Position numbers and translations under genes: made by a program | The notes under the pieces: generated by a model | What the model saw: the letters and a program-made list of their open reading frames with translations, nothing else | The model's database searches: none | Told to the model about the DNA's origin: nothing | Assembly (NCBI GenBank): GCA_963667455.2 | Contig: CAXXFR010000013.1 | Span: 124,001-188,000 of the forward strand | Origin: Bin55 sp963667455 | GTDB lineage: Bacteria > Pseudomonadota > Gammaproteobacteria > Pseudomonadales > Azotimanducaceae | Length of the DNA stretch: 64,000 bases | Direction of reading: 5' to 3' | In this document: piece by piece, positions 24,518 to 33,896 of the stretch | Position numbering within the stretch: position 1 is the stretch's first letter | Layout: the number at the start of each line of letters is the position of its first letter

Positions 24518-26111
24518 GGTGAGTTCCGTAGTAGAAGCGGATGGACCACTCTGAAAGGGTTCCCGTATCGTTTTTAGCAGCGTCTACCACCGTGAGTTTC
24601 CACGACCCGTTTGGATTCTCGCCGTAGAAAGCGTTGGAGAGCAGTTCCCAATCGAGATCCGAATAGTGGATTAGCAAGTCATTGAAGGGAGTATTTAGAA
24701 CGCTTTCGGTGCCTGCAGGAGACGTCAGCGTAATTCCCAAGTCTGACAGGCGCGAATGTTCGCCGTCCAGCTGCACTACTACGGCTTCAATGGACGCGTC
24801 GTTGGGGAGGCCTGAAACAGAGATTGTCGATGAGGATCCTTCGCTGTTGAAGTCGGGAATCGCAATGCTTGTCGAATTGGTGGTCCAATTGGATTCGACG
24901 AATTCACCCAAGCTGTCTGCTGGGTGAGTTTGGGCCATGGTCACGGCCGCATCCAGGCTGACCGCACCGAATCCGTACCAATTGTGAAAGGAGTAGCCAG
25001 CTCCGTTTTGAGTCCAACCATGTCGAAAGGTGTAAGGTGGGGAGCCGCCGAAGGCTATTCGCACTTCCGGAATTTCCGCGTCGATGACTCTCGCCGTTGA
25101 AGCAAGTATGTGCTTCACATCGCGCCAGGTCAGGTCTGGATTTTCAGAAAGAATGACAGCTGCAGCTCCTGTGGCCATCGGTGTTGCTGCAGAAGTTCCA
25201 TTGAAAGTGCTGATGTAGTCGCCGTGGGGATTGTTGACGGGGTCGTCGGCAATGCCGCGACGGCTAATGACATCGTAGCCCCGATCAGTGCCTTGCTGGT
25301 CGGTGGAGATAATCGCTGGGGCTGCATCGCCGTATTGTCCGGACGGAGCTGATACCCAAATGTTGCTTCCTGTGGATGCGTAGGTAGCCCTTACGCCATC
25401 AGCGTTGAATCCTCCGACTACTATCAGATAGGGGAGATTGTTGGTTGGGTCGACGTTGGATGATCGGCAGCCGATTTCCGAGCTGATGTCGTGTTGAAAG
25501 CTAAGGCAGTTGGAGTAGCCGTTGCCGGCTGCTTTGACATAGATCGCGCCAAGACCGGAGCGCAAATCGGCTGTCCCGTGTTCGAGAGTTCCTCGAATTC
25601 CCGATGAGGGCTTACCCTGCCAACCGAGAGTTCCGTAGGACATGTTGAAGATGTCGACTTCGGACGAGTTGGGGTCGGCCGTACTGGATCCAAGCGAGTT
25701 TGCTTGACCAGACGCTTGTTGCGACAGGAAGTTGTAGCCTCGAATCTTTGCATGGGGCGCAACACCTCTGCCCCCAACACCGTTGATTCTGGATGAGGCA
25801 ACAATTCCCGCCACCGAGGTTCCATGATCGCCAAGACTGTGAGGATTAAAGGGATCGTGGGGCTGTGCACCGGCCCATAAATATCTCGCTTCCGACAGAG
25901 CGCCGAAATTGAACGACGCGTCAGGTTCGACGTTGTTCACGAGATCGCGATGGCAGATCTCCAATCCGGTGTCCACGATCGCAACTCGCACTCCGTCGCC
26001 ATGAGGTCCGCTTGCCAGTGTGTTGGACATCTCAAGATCCGCGCCGATTGTTCCGCCCGAGTTCGCAAATGCGTTTTGGCCAGAGTTCCGCAGATGCCAC
26101 TGTTCGGCCAT
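24513..26111 (-). CDS. Subtilisin-like (S8) serine protease with P domain; C-terminal part of a frameshifted gene
   Basis: The frame covers a complete subtilase catalytic domain: Asp in VAIVDTGLEICHRDL, His in DHGTSVAGIVA and Ser in GTSAATPMATGAA. It ends in a proprotein-convertase-type P domain (about residues 405-530, LSDLGITLTSPAGTESVL, NPNGSWKLTVVD). The nominal ATG at 26111 is probably not a real start. The frame upstream ends its homology with TDPLY, and this one continues with AEQWHLRNSGQNAF, exactly the join expected in one protein. Removing one G from GG near 26107 restores a single long frame. So the protease has lost its signal peptide by frameshift, or there is a sequence error. 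Confidence 0.85.
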   Translation of the reverse strand: MAEQWHLRNSGQNAFANSGGTIGADLEMSNTLASGPHGDGVRVAIVDTGLEICHRDLVNNVEPDASFNFGALSEARYLWAGAQPHDPFNPHSLGDHGTSVAGIVASSRINGVGGRGVAPHAKIRGYNFLSQQASGQANSLGSSTADPNSSEVDIFNMSYGTLGWQGKPSSGIRGTLEHGTADLRSGLGAIYVKAAGNGYSNCLSFQHDISSEIGCRSSNVDPTNNLPYLIVVGGFNADGVRATYASTGSNIWVSAPSGQYGDAAPAIISTDQQGTDRGYDVISRRGIADDPVNNPHGDYISTFNGTSAATPMATGAAAVILSENPDLTWRDVKHILASTARVIDAEIPEVRIAFGGSPPYTFRHGWTQNGAGYSFHNWYGFGAVSLDAAVTMAQTHPADSLGEFVESNWTTNSTSIAIPDFNSEGSSSTISVSGLPNDASIEAVVVQLDGEHSRLSDLGITLTSPAGTESVLNTPFNDLLIHYSDLDWELLSNAFYGENPNGSWKLTVVDAAKNDTGTLSEWSIRFYYGTHQ

Positions 26112-26982
26112 ACAAGGGATCGGTCGATCCCGGTAGCGCAGTTGCGTCTCCCTGCTGACATTCCATTGCTACTCGACGGTTTGGATTCACTGAGAATCCG
26201 ACGTAGTCCCACCCGATTCGCGACCGATCAGATGTCTCTTCGGGAGTGCGGTCAAGGAGAGCAAAGCCGTAGTAGGTGTCGTTGGGAGGCAAGGAGAACA
26301 GAAGGACTGCGATATTGAGTGTGAAGGAGCTGAAGCTGTCCAATTCTGGAACTCGAAGTGAGCGTGAATAGACCGTAGTCGCAGAGTTTCGCAGGTCCTT
26401 GCGCAATACAAACTGCACGCTGGTCGGCGAGGACTTGACTACGCCGAAGTTCCAGACGCGCAACTCGAACGAGACGAACGTGTTCCAGACTTCAAGGTCG
26501 GAGTACACCCGAAGATCAGCACTCAGTGACTCCTTATAGTCCCGCGGAATCGGCCCTTCGTTCAATCGGATCGTGGCAGAACTGGGACTACCTGCAATTT
26601 GAGTGTTCCCACTCGGTTGGATGCTAACGACTGCTGATTCATTCTGCTCTGCTTCCCAATCTCGAATTGGAGTCAAAGTGACCGTGGCTGATGATTGTTG
26701 TGCGGGGATCTGCACTTCCGTTGCCGACAGCTCGTAGTCGATGCCTTCAGTGGCGGTACCGGTCAAGCTCAGCGTTACAGAGGTATTGACAATCACAGGG
26801 TTTTCCGTCTCGACGGTAAATGTGATGTCTGAATCGCTGATCTCGTCGATGGATGACTCGGACGCCTTGATGGTGAGAGTTACGGGAGGAGTCGGATTGG
26901 ATGAGATCTTCGAGCAGCCGGTCAAGGCGAACGCCAAGACGAACAAAGCGGCTATGTGGAATTGAGCAAATTCTCCACTCAC
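26032..26982 (-). CDS. Lipoprotein with Calx-beta-like domain; N-terminal part of the frameshifted protease gene
   Basis: GTG 26982 starts a lipoprotein signal peptide (FHIAALFVLAFALTGC, Cys of the lipobox at about residue 22). A Calx-beta-like domain follows (about 35-135, ending VVSIQPSGNTQIAGSPSSATIRL), then a beta-rich CARDB-like segment with ELRVWNFGVVKSSPTSVQFVLRK. Near its end, GSTDPLYG leads into the subtilase start in the other frame. The last 23 residues are read out of frame over the protease. A longer frame from 27063 is less likely because it buries the signal peptide. The intact ancestor would have been a surface-anchored subtilase of about 820 residues. Confidence 0.75.
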   Translation of the reverse strand: MSGEFAQFHIAALFVLAFALTGCSKISSNPTPPVTLTIKASESSIDEISDSDITFTVETENPVIVNTSVTLSLTGTATEGIDYELSATEVQIPAQQSSATVTLTPIRDWEAEQNESAVVSIQPSGNTQIAGSPSSATIRLNEGPIPRDYKESLSADLRVYSDLEVWNTFVSFELRVWNFGVVKSSPTSVQFVLRKDLRNSATTVYSRSLRVPELDSFSSFTLNIAVLLFSLPPNDTYYGFALLDRTPEETSDRSRIGWDYVGFSVNPNRRVAMECQQGDATALPGSTDPLYGRTVASAELWPKRICELGRNNRRGS

Positions 26983-27081
26983 GATGCTAGGAAATCTTTC
27001 TTGTGCACTGAGTACTTCAGGACGTTGTTGGAACCGAGCGGATCCCAGCGAATGCCTATACATTGCAGATCACGAAATCAA

Positions 27082-27705
27082 TCAGAACCTTCGTACGAAC
27101 GACGCACTCAAGATTCGCACGTTTCCATCCGTTGCGATCTGGGTTACTGAAACATCCAGTGCATTGCGTTGGCTTTCATCCAGCCAGCGTCTAATTCCCA
27201 AAGAGAAGCAAGGAGCGGTTTGTTTTGAGTCTAGTTCGATGGAACCGTCGACATCGTAAAACTCCGTTGTCAATTCCTGAATCAACCACGTTGGTCCGAT
27301 CTTGAATACAGCCTTACTCTTGCTTGACAGACTGAGGGATGCCGTTAGGAGAACCGAACCGAACCGACTGTTGGATGTCTCGATGTTGTAGTAATCGGAT
27401 CCCACCAGATCCGCCACCTTCTTTGGATCGATCAGGGGAGCCACGTCGAAGATCCACTCCAATCCCAGTCGTTCGTTGAATTGAATGCCCAATCCACCCC
27501 GAAAGCCGGCCCCGTTGCCAATCGATTGCGTTACGTCTTCTTGGAAGATTGAACCTCCCACAAGACCGTAGAACTTTGACGCGTGAGCGTTTGCGCTGAG
27601 TAGAAGCAACATGAAGGCCGTTGCAAGCAGTCGCCACCTCTCGGTGTGCCTCGATGTCCTTACCTTGCAAGCTGATTGAGCGACACCTTTGTTCGTCGTT
27701 GTCAT
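27082..27705 (-). CDS. Outer-membrane beta-barrel protein, probable
   Basis: ATG 27705 gives 207 residues. A signal peptide (WRLLATAFMLLLLSANAHA) occupies about residues 20-41, followed by alternating short beta strands with Gly and aromatic residues (FYGLVGGSIFQED, FRGGLGIQFNERLGLEWIFD) and a C-terminal Phe (VRILSASFVRRF), typical of small barrels. It resembles outer-membrane proteins of the OmpW or OprF-like porin type without matching one clearly. The upstream 55 codons in the same frame are not protein-like. It lies 99 bases upstream of the lipoprotein gene, on the same strand. Confidence 0.65.
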   Translation of the reverse strand: MTTTNKGVAQSACKVRTSRHTERWRLLATAFMLLLLSANAHASKFYGLVGGSIFQEDVTQSIGNGAGFRGGLGIQFNERLGLEWIFDVAPLIDPKKVADLVGSDYYNIETSNSRFGSVLLTASLSLSSKSKAVFKIGPTWLIQELTTEFYDVDGSIELDSKQTAPCFSLGIRRWLDESQRNALDVSVTQIATDGNVRILSASFVRRF

Positions 27706-28179
27706 AGTGGAACGACCTGGTGTAGTCCAGCTCGGCCGCCGTGATCTTTCGCGGATACAAGACCTGCTCACAGTGCTATTCCTAAGCCGTTGCAATGCTG
27801 AGTCGAGCCATTGAGTACTCTCAGATGAATGTATGGTAAAGCAGATGTCTTCGCCAACCATATTGGGCATCAGCGGCAGTACCCGTTGGTGCTTTGCGTG
27901 CGTCCAGTGGTTCGACGTTCATGTGCTGAGGGTCCCGATCAGGACTGTGGCGCTCCTACTAGCGGAAATCCGAACACGACTGAAGACATACCCGAACTGA
28001 CGGTAGCGCCAAGTGCTATGCTTCTGTACTGTTTCAACAGCCGTTTCGTGGAGCTCCGTCTTCTTCACTATCTGCTTGCGGTGAGTGCGGCTGTCTTGTA
28101 TTTGTAGACATAATCTTATATAATATATAGTGGGTCTGTAAACACTTGGTTGTGTGTCATAATTGAATCCATGTCAAGG

Positions 28180-28188
28180 TGCTATAAT
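28180..28188 (+). promoter_or_regulatory. Extended -10 promoter of the TonB receptor gene
   Basis: TGCTATAAT is a perfect extended -10 box. TTGAAT at 28163 is only 14 bases away, so the extended element may replace a -35. Transcription would start near 28195 and run through the hairpin at 28205-28241. Confidence 0.55.
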
Positions 28189-28204
28189 TGGCATTGACTA
28201 GTTA

Positions 28205-28241
28205 GATGCAATGAATCGGTGGCAGGCCGATTCATTGCATC
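28205..28241 (+). promoter_or_regulatory. Perfect 15-bp stem-loop in the TonB receptor leader
   Basis: GATGCAATGAATCGG (28205-28219) and CCGATTCATTGCATC (28227-28241) pair exactly around TGGCAGG. It lies between the presumed transcription start and the ribosome binding site, 34 bases before the start codon. As DNA it could bind a repressor; as RNA it is a strong hairpin that could control translation or stability. No T-run follows, so it is not a standard terminator. Confidence 0.6.
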
Positions 28242-28275
28242 GATTTGCACTTGTTGAAAAATGGAGTATCGGTGT

Positions 28276-30840
28276 ATGCCTAGTTTGCGCAACAGATTCC
28301 TCGTACCACTTGCAATCGCAAGTATCCCGTTCCTCGTAACCAGCACTGCTTCTGGACAGGAGGAGACAGGGCAAGCAATGGAAGACGAGCAGATCGAAGA
28401 GATCACGGTCGTTGGCTCTCGCCGCCTGGATCGCTCGGCTGCAGATTCTCCTGTTCCCGTCGATGTCTTGGAAGGAGAGGACCTTCTCACACATGGCGCG
28501 AACGACATGGACGAATTGCTGTCCACTTTTGTTCCTTCCTACAACGTCGGTATCGAACCGATTAGTGATGCGGCCACTTTCATCCGTCCTGCGATGCTGA
28601 GGTCGTTGGCACCAGACGCAACACTTGTGCTTGTCAATGGTAAGCGTCGACATCGAGCATCGGTGATTGCTTTGCTAGGAGCTGGTGCGGCAGGTGGCGC
28701 GCAAGCTCCCGACCTGTCGGCGATTCCAGCGATAGCTTTGAAACGTGTCGAGGTGCTTCGAGATGGTGCGTCGGCCCAGTATGGCTCTGATGCCATTGCA
28801 GGTATCTTCAACCTCATTCTCCGAGACGACCCTGATGGAATGACTATCGACTCCAAGGTTGGCCAATACTTTGAAGGAGATGGAGGACAACTCTCAATTG
28901 CTGGGAACATCGGATTGCCATTGACCGATGCAGGCTTCGCCAATTTCAGTTTCGAATGGAAGGAGAACAGCGCGACGAGCCGGAGTGAGCAGCGCGGTGA
29001 TGCGCAAGACCTGATCAATGCTGGAAACCGAGATGTGCGTCAGCCGGCAGCGCAGATATGGGGTTCTCCCGACATCTTCGATGACTTCAAGATATTTGCC
29101 AATGTGGGCGTGGAAGTGGGCATGAACTCCGAGGCGTACGCATTTGGCAACTGGTCCGAACGGGAAGTCGTCGGAGGCTTCTACTATCGTAATCCGCACA
29201 CTCGAAACGGCGTGTTCCGCGGTCCAATGACCGATGACGGGTTGCCAACCGTCAAAGTAGCCGACTTGACAGGGGACATGTCCGGTGATTGTCCGCTAGT
29301 TCCCATCGTGAACAACGTACCAGATGCAGACGTGCTGGAAGGTCTGAGGTCGGATCCAAACTGCTATTCGCTGATCGAGAAGTTCCCTGGTGGATTCACG
29401 CCGAACTTTGGTGGCCAAGTGGCAGACTTGAGCATTGCTGGCGGAGTCCGTGGCTTTCTCGATAACGGCTGGTATTACGATGCGAGCGCATCGGTCGGTC
29501 GGAGCCACACGTTGTTCTACATCTACAACACCATCAATCCACAGTTGTTGACGCTTAGGAACAACATTCCCACACATTACGAGGCAGGCGCGTACACCGA
29601 AACGGACATAGTGTTCGATTTTGGAATGTCCAAGCAGAAGATTTTGGACAACGGCGTTCCATTGAACATTGCGTGGGGATTGGAAATGCGTTCGGAGACG
29701 TTCCGAATCACGAATGGCGAACCGAACTCTTGGCACATCAACGAGAGTCTGGCGGCGCAAGGCTTTGGGATTGGTTCGAACGGTTTCCCTGGCTTTCCGC
29801 CCAGTGATGCTGGTGAGAGCACGGTTACTTCTCAGGCAGCCTACGTGGACCTGGAATCCGACGTATCCGACGACCTTCTGGTTGGTGGGGCTTTGCGCGT
29901 TGAACGCTATCCCGACTATGGCAATACGATTGATGGCAAGCTGACGGCACGCTACCAAATCAACTTTGATGTTGCCGTGCGTGGTGCGGTAAGTACCGGT
30001 TTTCGGGTACCCACTGCAGGTCAAGCAAATCTACGCAATGTCACAACAGAGTTCAACATGGGTGTACTGGCAGACATCGCTACTTTGCCGCCAACCAATC
30101 CTATTGCACAACAAAAGGGTGCGACGGCTCTGACACCTGAGGAATCGGTGAACCTAACTGTGGGTTTAGTCGCCTCGTTCAACGACGTTGACATCACCGT
30201 TGACTACTACACCATCACAGTCACGGATCGCATTGCATTCACCAGCCGGTTCCAACTCACGGATGCCGACATTCAAGCGTTGATTGCAGCTGGCGTACCG
30301 GATGCGTCGAGCTTCACCAGCGTTCGTTTCTTCTCCAACCAGCAAGATCTTCGATCCTCCGGTATCGATGTAGTTGCGACCTATCCATTCGAAATGGCTG
30401 GGGGAAGTTCAAGCATCACAGTTGCGGCGAACATCAGCGACGTGGAACTGGAATCTTTCAATCCGGCCTTCACATCGCAACACCGAGTGACGTCCATTGA
30501 GGATGGACAGCCAGGAAGCAAATTCACTGCAACGCTGAACCATCTCACGGGTCCCTGGAGTGGAATGGCAAGGGTGCGTTACTTCGGTGAGCATTACGAC
30601 GCTCCAACGAATGAACCAGCGGTCTCTTACTACCCTGATCCCGTCTTCCTGTTCGACGCTGAGGTGCGCTACACATGGGAAGAAGAGGACATAACTTTCA
30701 CCGGCGGCATGTTGAATATGTTTGACACGTATCCATCGGAAAACCCTGCTGGGGAAGTTGCTGGCCTGCTATATGCTGAACAGTCACCGTACGGCTTCAA
30801 CGGCGGTTACTACTACGCACGGGTCACTTGGCGCAACTAA
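28276..30840 (+). CDS. TonB-dependent outer-membrane receptor
   Basis: The product of about 854 residues has a signal peptide (FLVPLAIASIPFLVTSTASG), a TonB-box-like EEITVVGSRR, the plug domain (VLVNGKRRHRASVIALLGAG, VEVLRDGASAQYGSDAIAGIFNLIL) and a barrel that ends ...YYYARVTWRN. Such receptors take up siderophores, vitamins, sugars or peptides with TonB energy. The substrate is not evident. ATG 28276 has GGAG 9 bases upstream; ATG 28261 is the alternative. It is closely related to the receptor at 35130 (shared GFGIGSNGFPGFPPS, QPAAQIWGSPD, FYYRNPHTR / FFFRNPNTR). The leader has a strong hairpin. Confidence 0.92.
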   Translation: MPSLRNRFLVPLAIASIPFLVTSTASGQEETGQAMEDEQIEEITVVGSRRLDRSAADSPVPVDVLEGEDLLTHGANDMDELLSTFVPSYNVGIEPISDAATFIRPAMLRSLAPDATLVLVNGKRRHRASVIALLGAGAAGGAQAPDLSAIPAIALKRVEVLRDGASAQYGSDAIAGIFNLILRDDPDGMTIDSKVGQYFEGDGGQLSIAGNIGLPLTDAGFANFSFEWKENSATSRSEQRGDAQDLINAGNRDVRQPAAQIWGSPDIFDDFKIFANVGVEVGMNSEAYAFGNWSEREVVGGFYYRNPHTRNGVFRGPMTDDGLPTVKVADLTGDMSGDCPLVPIVNNVPDADVLEGLRSDPNCYSLIEKFPGGFTPNFGGQVADLSIAGGVRGFLDNGWYYDASASVGRSHTLFYIYNTINPQLLTLRNNIPTHYEAGAYTETDIVFDFGMSKQKILDNGVPLNIAWGLEMRSETFRITNGEPNSWHINESLAAQGFGIGSNGFPGFPPSDAGESTVTSQAAYVDLESDVSDDLLVGGALRVERYPDYGNTIDGKLTARYQINFDVAVRGAVSTGFRVPTAGQANLRNVTTEFNMGVLADIATLPPTNPIAQQKGATALTPEESVNLTVGLVASFNDVDITVDYYTITVTDRIAFTSRFQLTDADIQALIAAGVPDASSFTSVRFFSNQQDLRSSGIDVVATYPFEMAGGSSSITVAANISDVELESFNPAFTSQHRVTSIEDGQPGSKFTATLNHLTGPWSGMARVRYFGEHYDAPTNEPAVSYYPDPVFLFDAEVRYTWEEEDITFTGGMLNMFDTYPSENPAGEVAGLLYAEQSPYGFNGGYYYARVTWRN

Positions 30841-30860
30841 CAACCAAATTTCACTTGACA

Positions 30861-30897
30861 CAACGTCCCTGGCAAATGGGGCTTGCTGGGGACGTTG
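30861..30897 (+). terminator. Stem-loop after the TonB receptor gene
   Basis: CAACGTCCC (30861-30869) and GGGACGTTG (30889-30897) pair around a 19-base loop, starting 20 bases after the receptor stop. There is no T-run, so it may be a weak terminator or a 3'-end protecting structure. Confidence 0.45.
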
Positions 30898-31053
30898 CCT
30901 TCGATTCTCGCAAATCGTGGCGGTGCCACGAAGTCTTGCGTGCAAACGAACCCGACTCTCAAGCGGTTGTCGATTGGCTAAGACCGCTAGGGAGAAATTG
31001 ATTAGTTCTCGCAGTCCGCAGGCGATTGGAATCCTCTTGACAGATCCGAGCCA

Positions 31054-31287
31054 ATGACCACAAGCGAGCTCGATAGTGTGATTCAACGGGTGACCACAGT
31101 ACTACTGGCTGGATTTGTGGCAAGTAGTTCAATGATCTCGTGGAATTACGATAACTTCCTGTTATTGCCTCTCATCTGGATAGCCTACTTTACTGGAAAT
31201 CTGCTAGTGGTAGTGATTGTTTTTCGATTTGCAGTAGTGATGGAGATGAGAAAAGAGAATAGATTGGGCGAAGGGAATAACAGCTAA
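31054..31287 (+). CDS. Small hypothetical membrane protein
   Basis: A 77-residue product with two hydrophobic segments, about 13-30 (TTVLLAGFVASSSMIS) and 35-62 (LLLPLIWIAYFTGNLLVVVIVFRFAVV), and a charged C-terminus. The ribosome binding site is weak. It lies at the left end of the low-GC block that carries the NPY-motif protein array. No family recognised; the hydropathy supports a real gene but chance is possible. Confidence 0.4.
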   Translation: MTTSELDSVIQRVTTVLLAGFVASSSMISWNYDNFLLLPLIWIAYFTGNLLVVVIVFRFAVVMEMRKENRLGEGNNS

Positions 31288-31500
31288 CCAAGAACTGACC
31301 ACAGTGTATGCCTCCGAATTGGTTGTCTGACTTGCCCTCACCGTACATTTGAGTCTGCCTCGAGAGTGGCCCTCCAACCGTATCCGAAGCGGCTTAACCT
31401 TGACAGCGTATGGGATCCAAAGACCAAATTTTCTTTCCGGTTGTCAAAATAGCAAGAGCTCGGCCATGCCTGTCCGATCAAATGATCTGGGATACTGACG

Positions 31501-32109
31501 ATGGCTGAAGAGAAGAAGCGATTTGATAACCCCTATCGTGCGCCATCGTCGAATTTAGAAGATCAGCCACGGGAATGGTCCTCAAACGTAGTCATCTGTG
31601 CCGAGAATTTCATGCTCAATTTGCTTTTCGGAAGACTTGCAATGATGAGTACTTTCATAGTCGCCAAGATCATGCTGGACTTAATACTAGCAGGTTGGAG
31701 GGCGGCGTTTTTTGGCGGCATTATTACAATGGCAGCCGTTTGCATGGGGATAATTATGCTTGGAATTGCTACTTCTTTGGTAAAGTTTCAAGTTTCGCGC
31801 CAAATTCGGAAGAAGATGGTCACGGAATTCATTGAGGAGAGGAAGAAAGAACTCTCGAAACCCATCAATAGGCCAATCGCTATGACCAGTCTGTTCATGG
31901 TCAATTACCTACTCATTTTCTTCTCTGAGGATATGACAAGAAATCTTTTACCGTTGGATTTGCCTGGAATGACGGACTCTTGGCCTAGTCTGAGAACTCT
32001 GACTCTCTTGGCCCTACCAATGGCCTCGCCAATCGCGTACATATTCGTGAGAGCTGGAGGGCAAAGAGCAGAAATGTGGCTTCAGCGAATGTCGGAGAAT
32101 ACTGATTAA
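31501..32109 (+). CDS. NPY-motif membrane protein, copy 1 of a tandem family
   Basis: The 202-residue product starts with a soluble motif FDNPYRAPSSNLEDQ, followed by four membrane segments at about 43-63, 68-92, 122-140 and 166-184. A basic stretch (QVSRQIRKKMVTEFIEERKKELSKP) sits between the second and third. The C-terminus has SWPSLRTLTLLALPMASPIAYIFVRAGGQRAEMWL. Copy 2 (32522) and decayed copy 3 (33405) share the N-terminal motif, the basic loop and the SW..R..L....AY end. Short NPYxAP motifs also precede membrane helices in other uncharacterised bacterial proteins, so this may be a known DUF. Function unknown. Confidence 0.7.
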   Translation: MAEEKKRFDNPYRAPSSNLEDQPREWSSNVVICAENFMLNLLFGRLAMMSTFIVAKIMLDLILAGWRAAFFGGIITMAAVCMGIIMLGIATSLVKFQVSRQIRKKMVTEFIEERKKELSKPINRPIAMTSLFMVNYLLIFFSEDMTRNLLPLDLPGMTDSWPSLRTLTLLALPMASPIAYIFVRAGGQRAEMWLQRMSENTD

Positions 32110-32521
32110 AGTGCCAGCGCAATGCAGGAAACAAGAACGAATTCGGTAGCTTGATCGATTCGAGGGAGAGACGTGGAGACTTCACTGGGTATTTTGAGCT
32201 GGATAGTCGAGCATTAGGATCCATGGGTGTTCATTCACGCATTTGATGCACAAACCGTCCGCCGTAAGAAAGTTCTGAGTGGAGGTCGCGGCAAGAAGGA
32301 ATCGGACTGGACAGAGGCGTACATTCGGGACACAGCGATCGCACATTTTGCAATTTGCGAGATGCAGTAGTGTGTCGTGGGTGCCTGTAGAACTGGTACT
32401 GGAACTGTCAAGGTGTGAGACAATCATGTACGCCCAGTGCCTCACACTAGCAAGCGGATATCGAAGTCATACATGAGCATGACCATATGACCATGCCAAC
32501 GAAGAACGACGGCTTCAGAAA
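32110..32521. other. Spacer between NPY copies 1 and 2, partly repeated after copy 2
   Basis: No gene seen. Its first half resembles 33167-33348, for example GGTCGCGGCAAGAAG at 32284 and GGTCGCGGCAACAAG at 33334, so genes and spacer were duplicated together. About 165 extra bases here contain a hairpin, GTGTGAG (32413) with CTCACAC (32441). Confidence 0.5.
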
Positions 32522-33166
32522 TTGACTAAGCTGAAGAAGAAGGCAATTAACAATCCATATAGCGCTCCCTTTGCGCAGTTGGCGGACCAGCTTGAAGGAT
32601 GGCCTGTAGTGACTTGTGCTGAGAATTACACGCAGAGCAATATTCTCGGGCGTCAATTTTCTATGTTGACACTTATAGTTGCCAAGATCATACTCGATAC
32701 AATTTTGTCCGGTTGGAGAGCGGCAATCTTTGGTGGACACACTACTCCACTTCTTGTGCCATTGATTCTTATCTCGCTTAGTCTTTATGTGCCAGGAACT
32801 AAGGTATTTGTCTACTTTCAACTGCACAAATCTAAACAATTGCGTAAATCTAAAGTAGCGAAGTTTATCGACAACGGAAGAAGGAAGCTTGCGAAGAGAA
32901 TGGAGAAACCACTGCCGCTTACAATTCTTCTGGTGTTCACAGCGTTGTGCATTTTTCTTTCAGAAGATCTGATAAGGGATAGTCAATTGTGGCAATGGCC
33001 TACGTGGCTATGGGAATTTCCTGAATCTGGATACTCTTGGCCCAGCATAAGGACTCTGTCGCTTCTAGCCATACCAGTCGCTTCGCCAGTCGCCTATTAC
33101 TTCGTGAAGTCAGCTCGACAACGAGCAGAATTATGGCTTGAACGAATGACGAAGAGCTCTGGCTGA
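32522..33166 (+). CDS. NPY-motif membrane protein, copy 2
   Basis: A 214-residue paralogue of the protein at 31501. It has INNPYSAPFAQLADQ, then AENY.Q.N.LGRQ.SMLTLIVAKIILD (compare AENFMLNLLFGRLAMMSTFIVAKIMLD in copy 1), four membrane segments, the basic loop KQLRKSKVAKFIDNGRRKL and the end SWPSIRTLSLLAIPVASPVAYYFV. The start appears to be TTG 32522 (TTGACTAAG); copy 3 has the matching TTGACTGAC, which supports TTG use in the family. No near-cognate ATG fits. Function unknown. Confidence 0.65.
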   Translation: MTKLKKKAINNPYSAPFAQLADQLEGWPVVTCAENYTQSNILGRQFSMLTLIVAKIILDTILSGWRAAIFGGHTTPLLVPLILISLSLYVPGTKVFVYFQLHKSKQLRKSKVAKFIDNGRRKLAKRMEKPLPLTILLVFTALCIFLSEDLIRDSQLWQWPTWLWEFPESGYSWPSIRTLSLLAIPVASPVAYYFVKSARQRAELWLERMTKSSG

Positions 33167-33404
33167 AGTGACAGTACAATGCGATATACGAGGGGAGGGG
33201 TCCGAGGATCCATTGTCTTCAGGGAAAGGATGTGGCGACTTAATTGATTATTTTGATGGAAGCGCGGATGAACATTGTCGTCCATGAACGCTTGTGCATT
33301 ATGCCCACCTTGCGAGAGAAGCACCTGTCTGATGGTCGCGGCAACAAGACGGATTGGTGAATGGCGAGTTCAAGAGGTACATCGCAGTCGATTGGAAGTT
33401 GAGA

Positions 33405-33896
33405 TTGACTGACGAGAAACAGAGGCCAGACAACCCCTATCGTGTGCCCACGGCGGACTTGAGCCGACAGTCGGGGCATTGGACGGAGCCGGAAATCGAA
33501 CTGGCGAAGAAATATCATCGTACTATGAATTTTTCGTATCTCACTGGATTGGGTATCTTTGTATGGGTGCAAGTGTTCCTCGACTTTGTAGTATCTGCAA
33601 TTGATTTAGAGCCTAGGATGGCATCGACTACATTTGTTTTCTTTGTCCTTGGACTGCTAGGTCTTGTTTTTGTAGTACCCGCCTGTAACTTACATGTCAA
33701 TTACCAGGTAGGAAAGACATTAAAGCATGAGTATGTCAAGAAGATTCGAAAGTCACATCACAGAATAGACAATCATCCCGTTGTCTTTGCAGTTTTGGCT
33801 ATGGTCTTGGTCTCTTTGCCATATGTGTTTCCGATCTTAGGCAGTTGGTTACTGAAGGGGACATTGCATGGTCCGCTTTTCGAAGTCCATTTCTGA
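33405..33896 (+). pseudogene. NPY-motif membrane protein, copy 3, frameshifted (N-terminal part)
   Basis: It begins LTDEKQRPDNPYRVPTADL at TTG 33405, the counterpart of the copy 2 start; the frame is open back to TTG 33354. Membrane segments at about 43-62, 72-93 and 125-145 follow the family pattern, with a basic loop (KTLKHEYVKKIRKSHH). After GSWLLKG the frame leaves the family sequence and stops at 33896. The family C-terminus continues in the next frame from about 33860. One more G in GGGG (33857-33860) would restore a full-length protein, so this is a decayed copy or a homopolymer error. Confidence 0.6.

Larger units (their letters stand above)
27706..28275. other. Intergenic region upstream of first TonB receptor
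   Basis: No supported gene; a 92-residue frame at 27829-28107 has no start signal. The stretch from about 28100 is AT-rich and holds the promoter and hairpin listed separately. Confidence 0.55.

Noticed and set aside
27829..28107. 92-residue plus-strand frame before the first TonB receptor
   Set aside because: No ribosome binding site or recognisable features, and it lies in the leader region.
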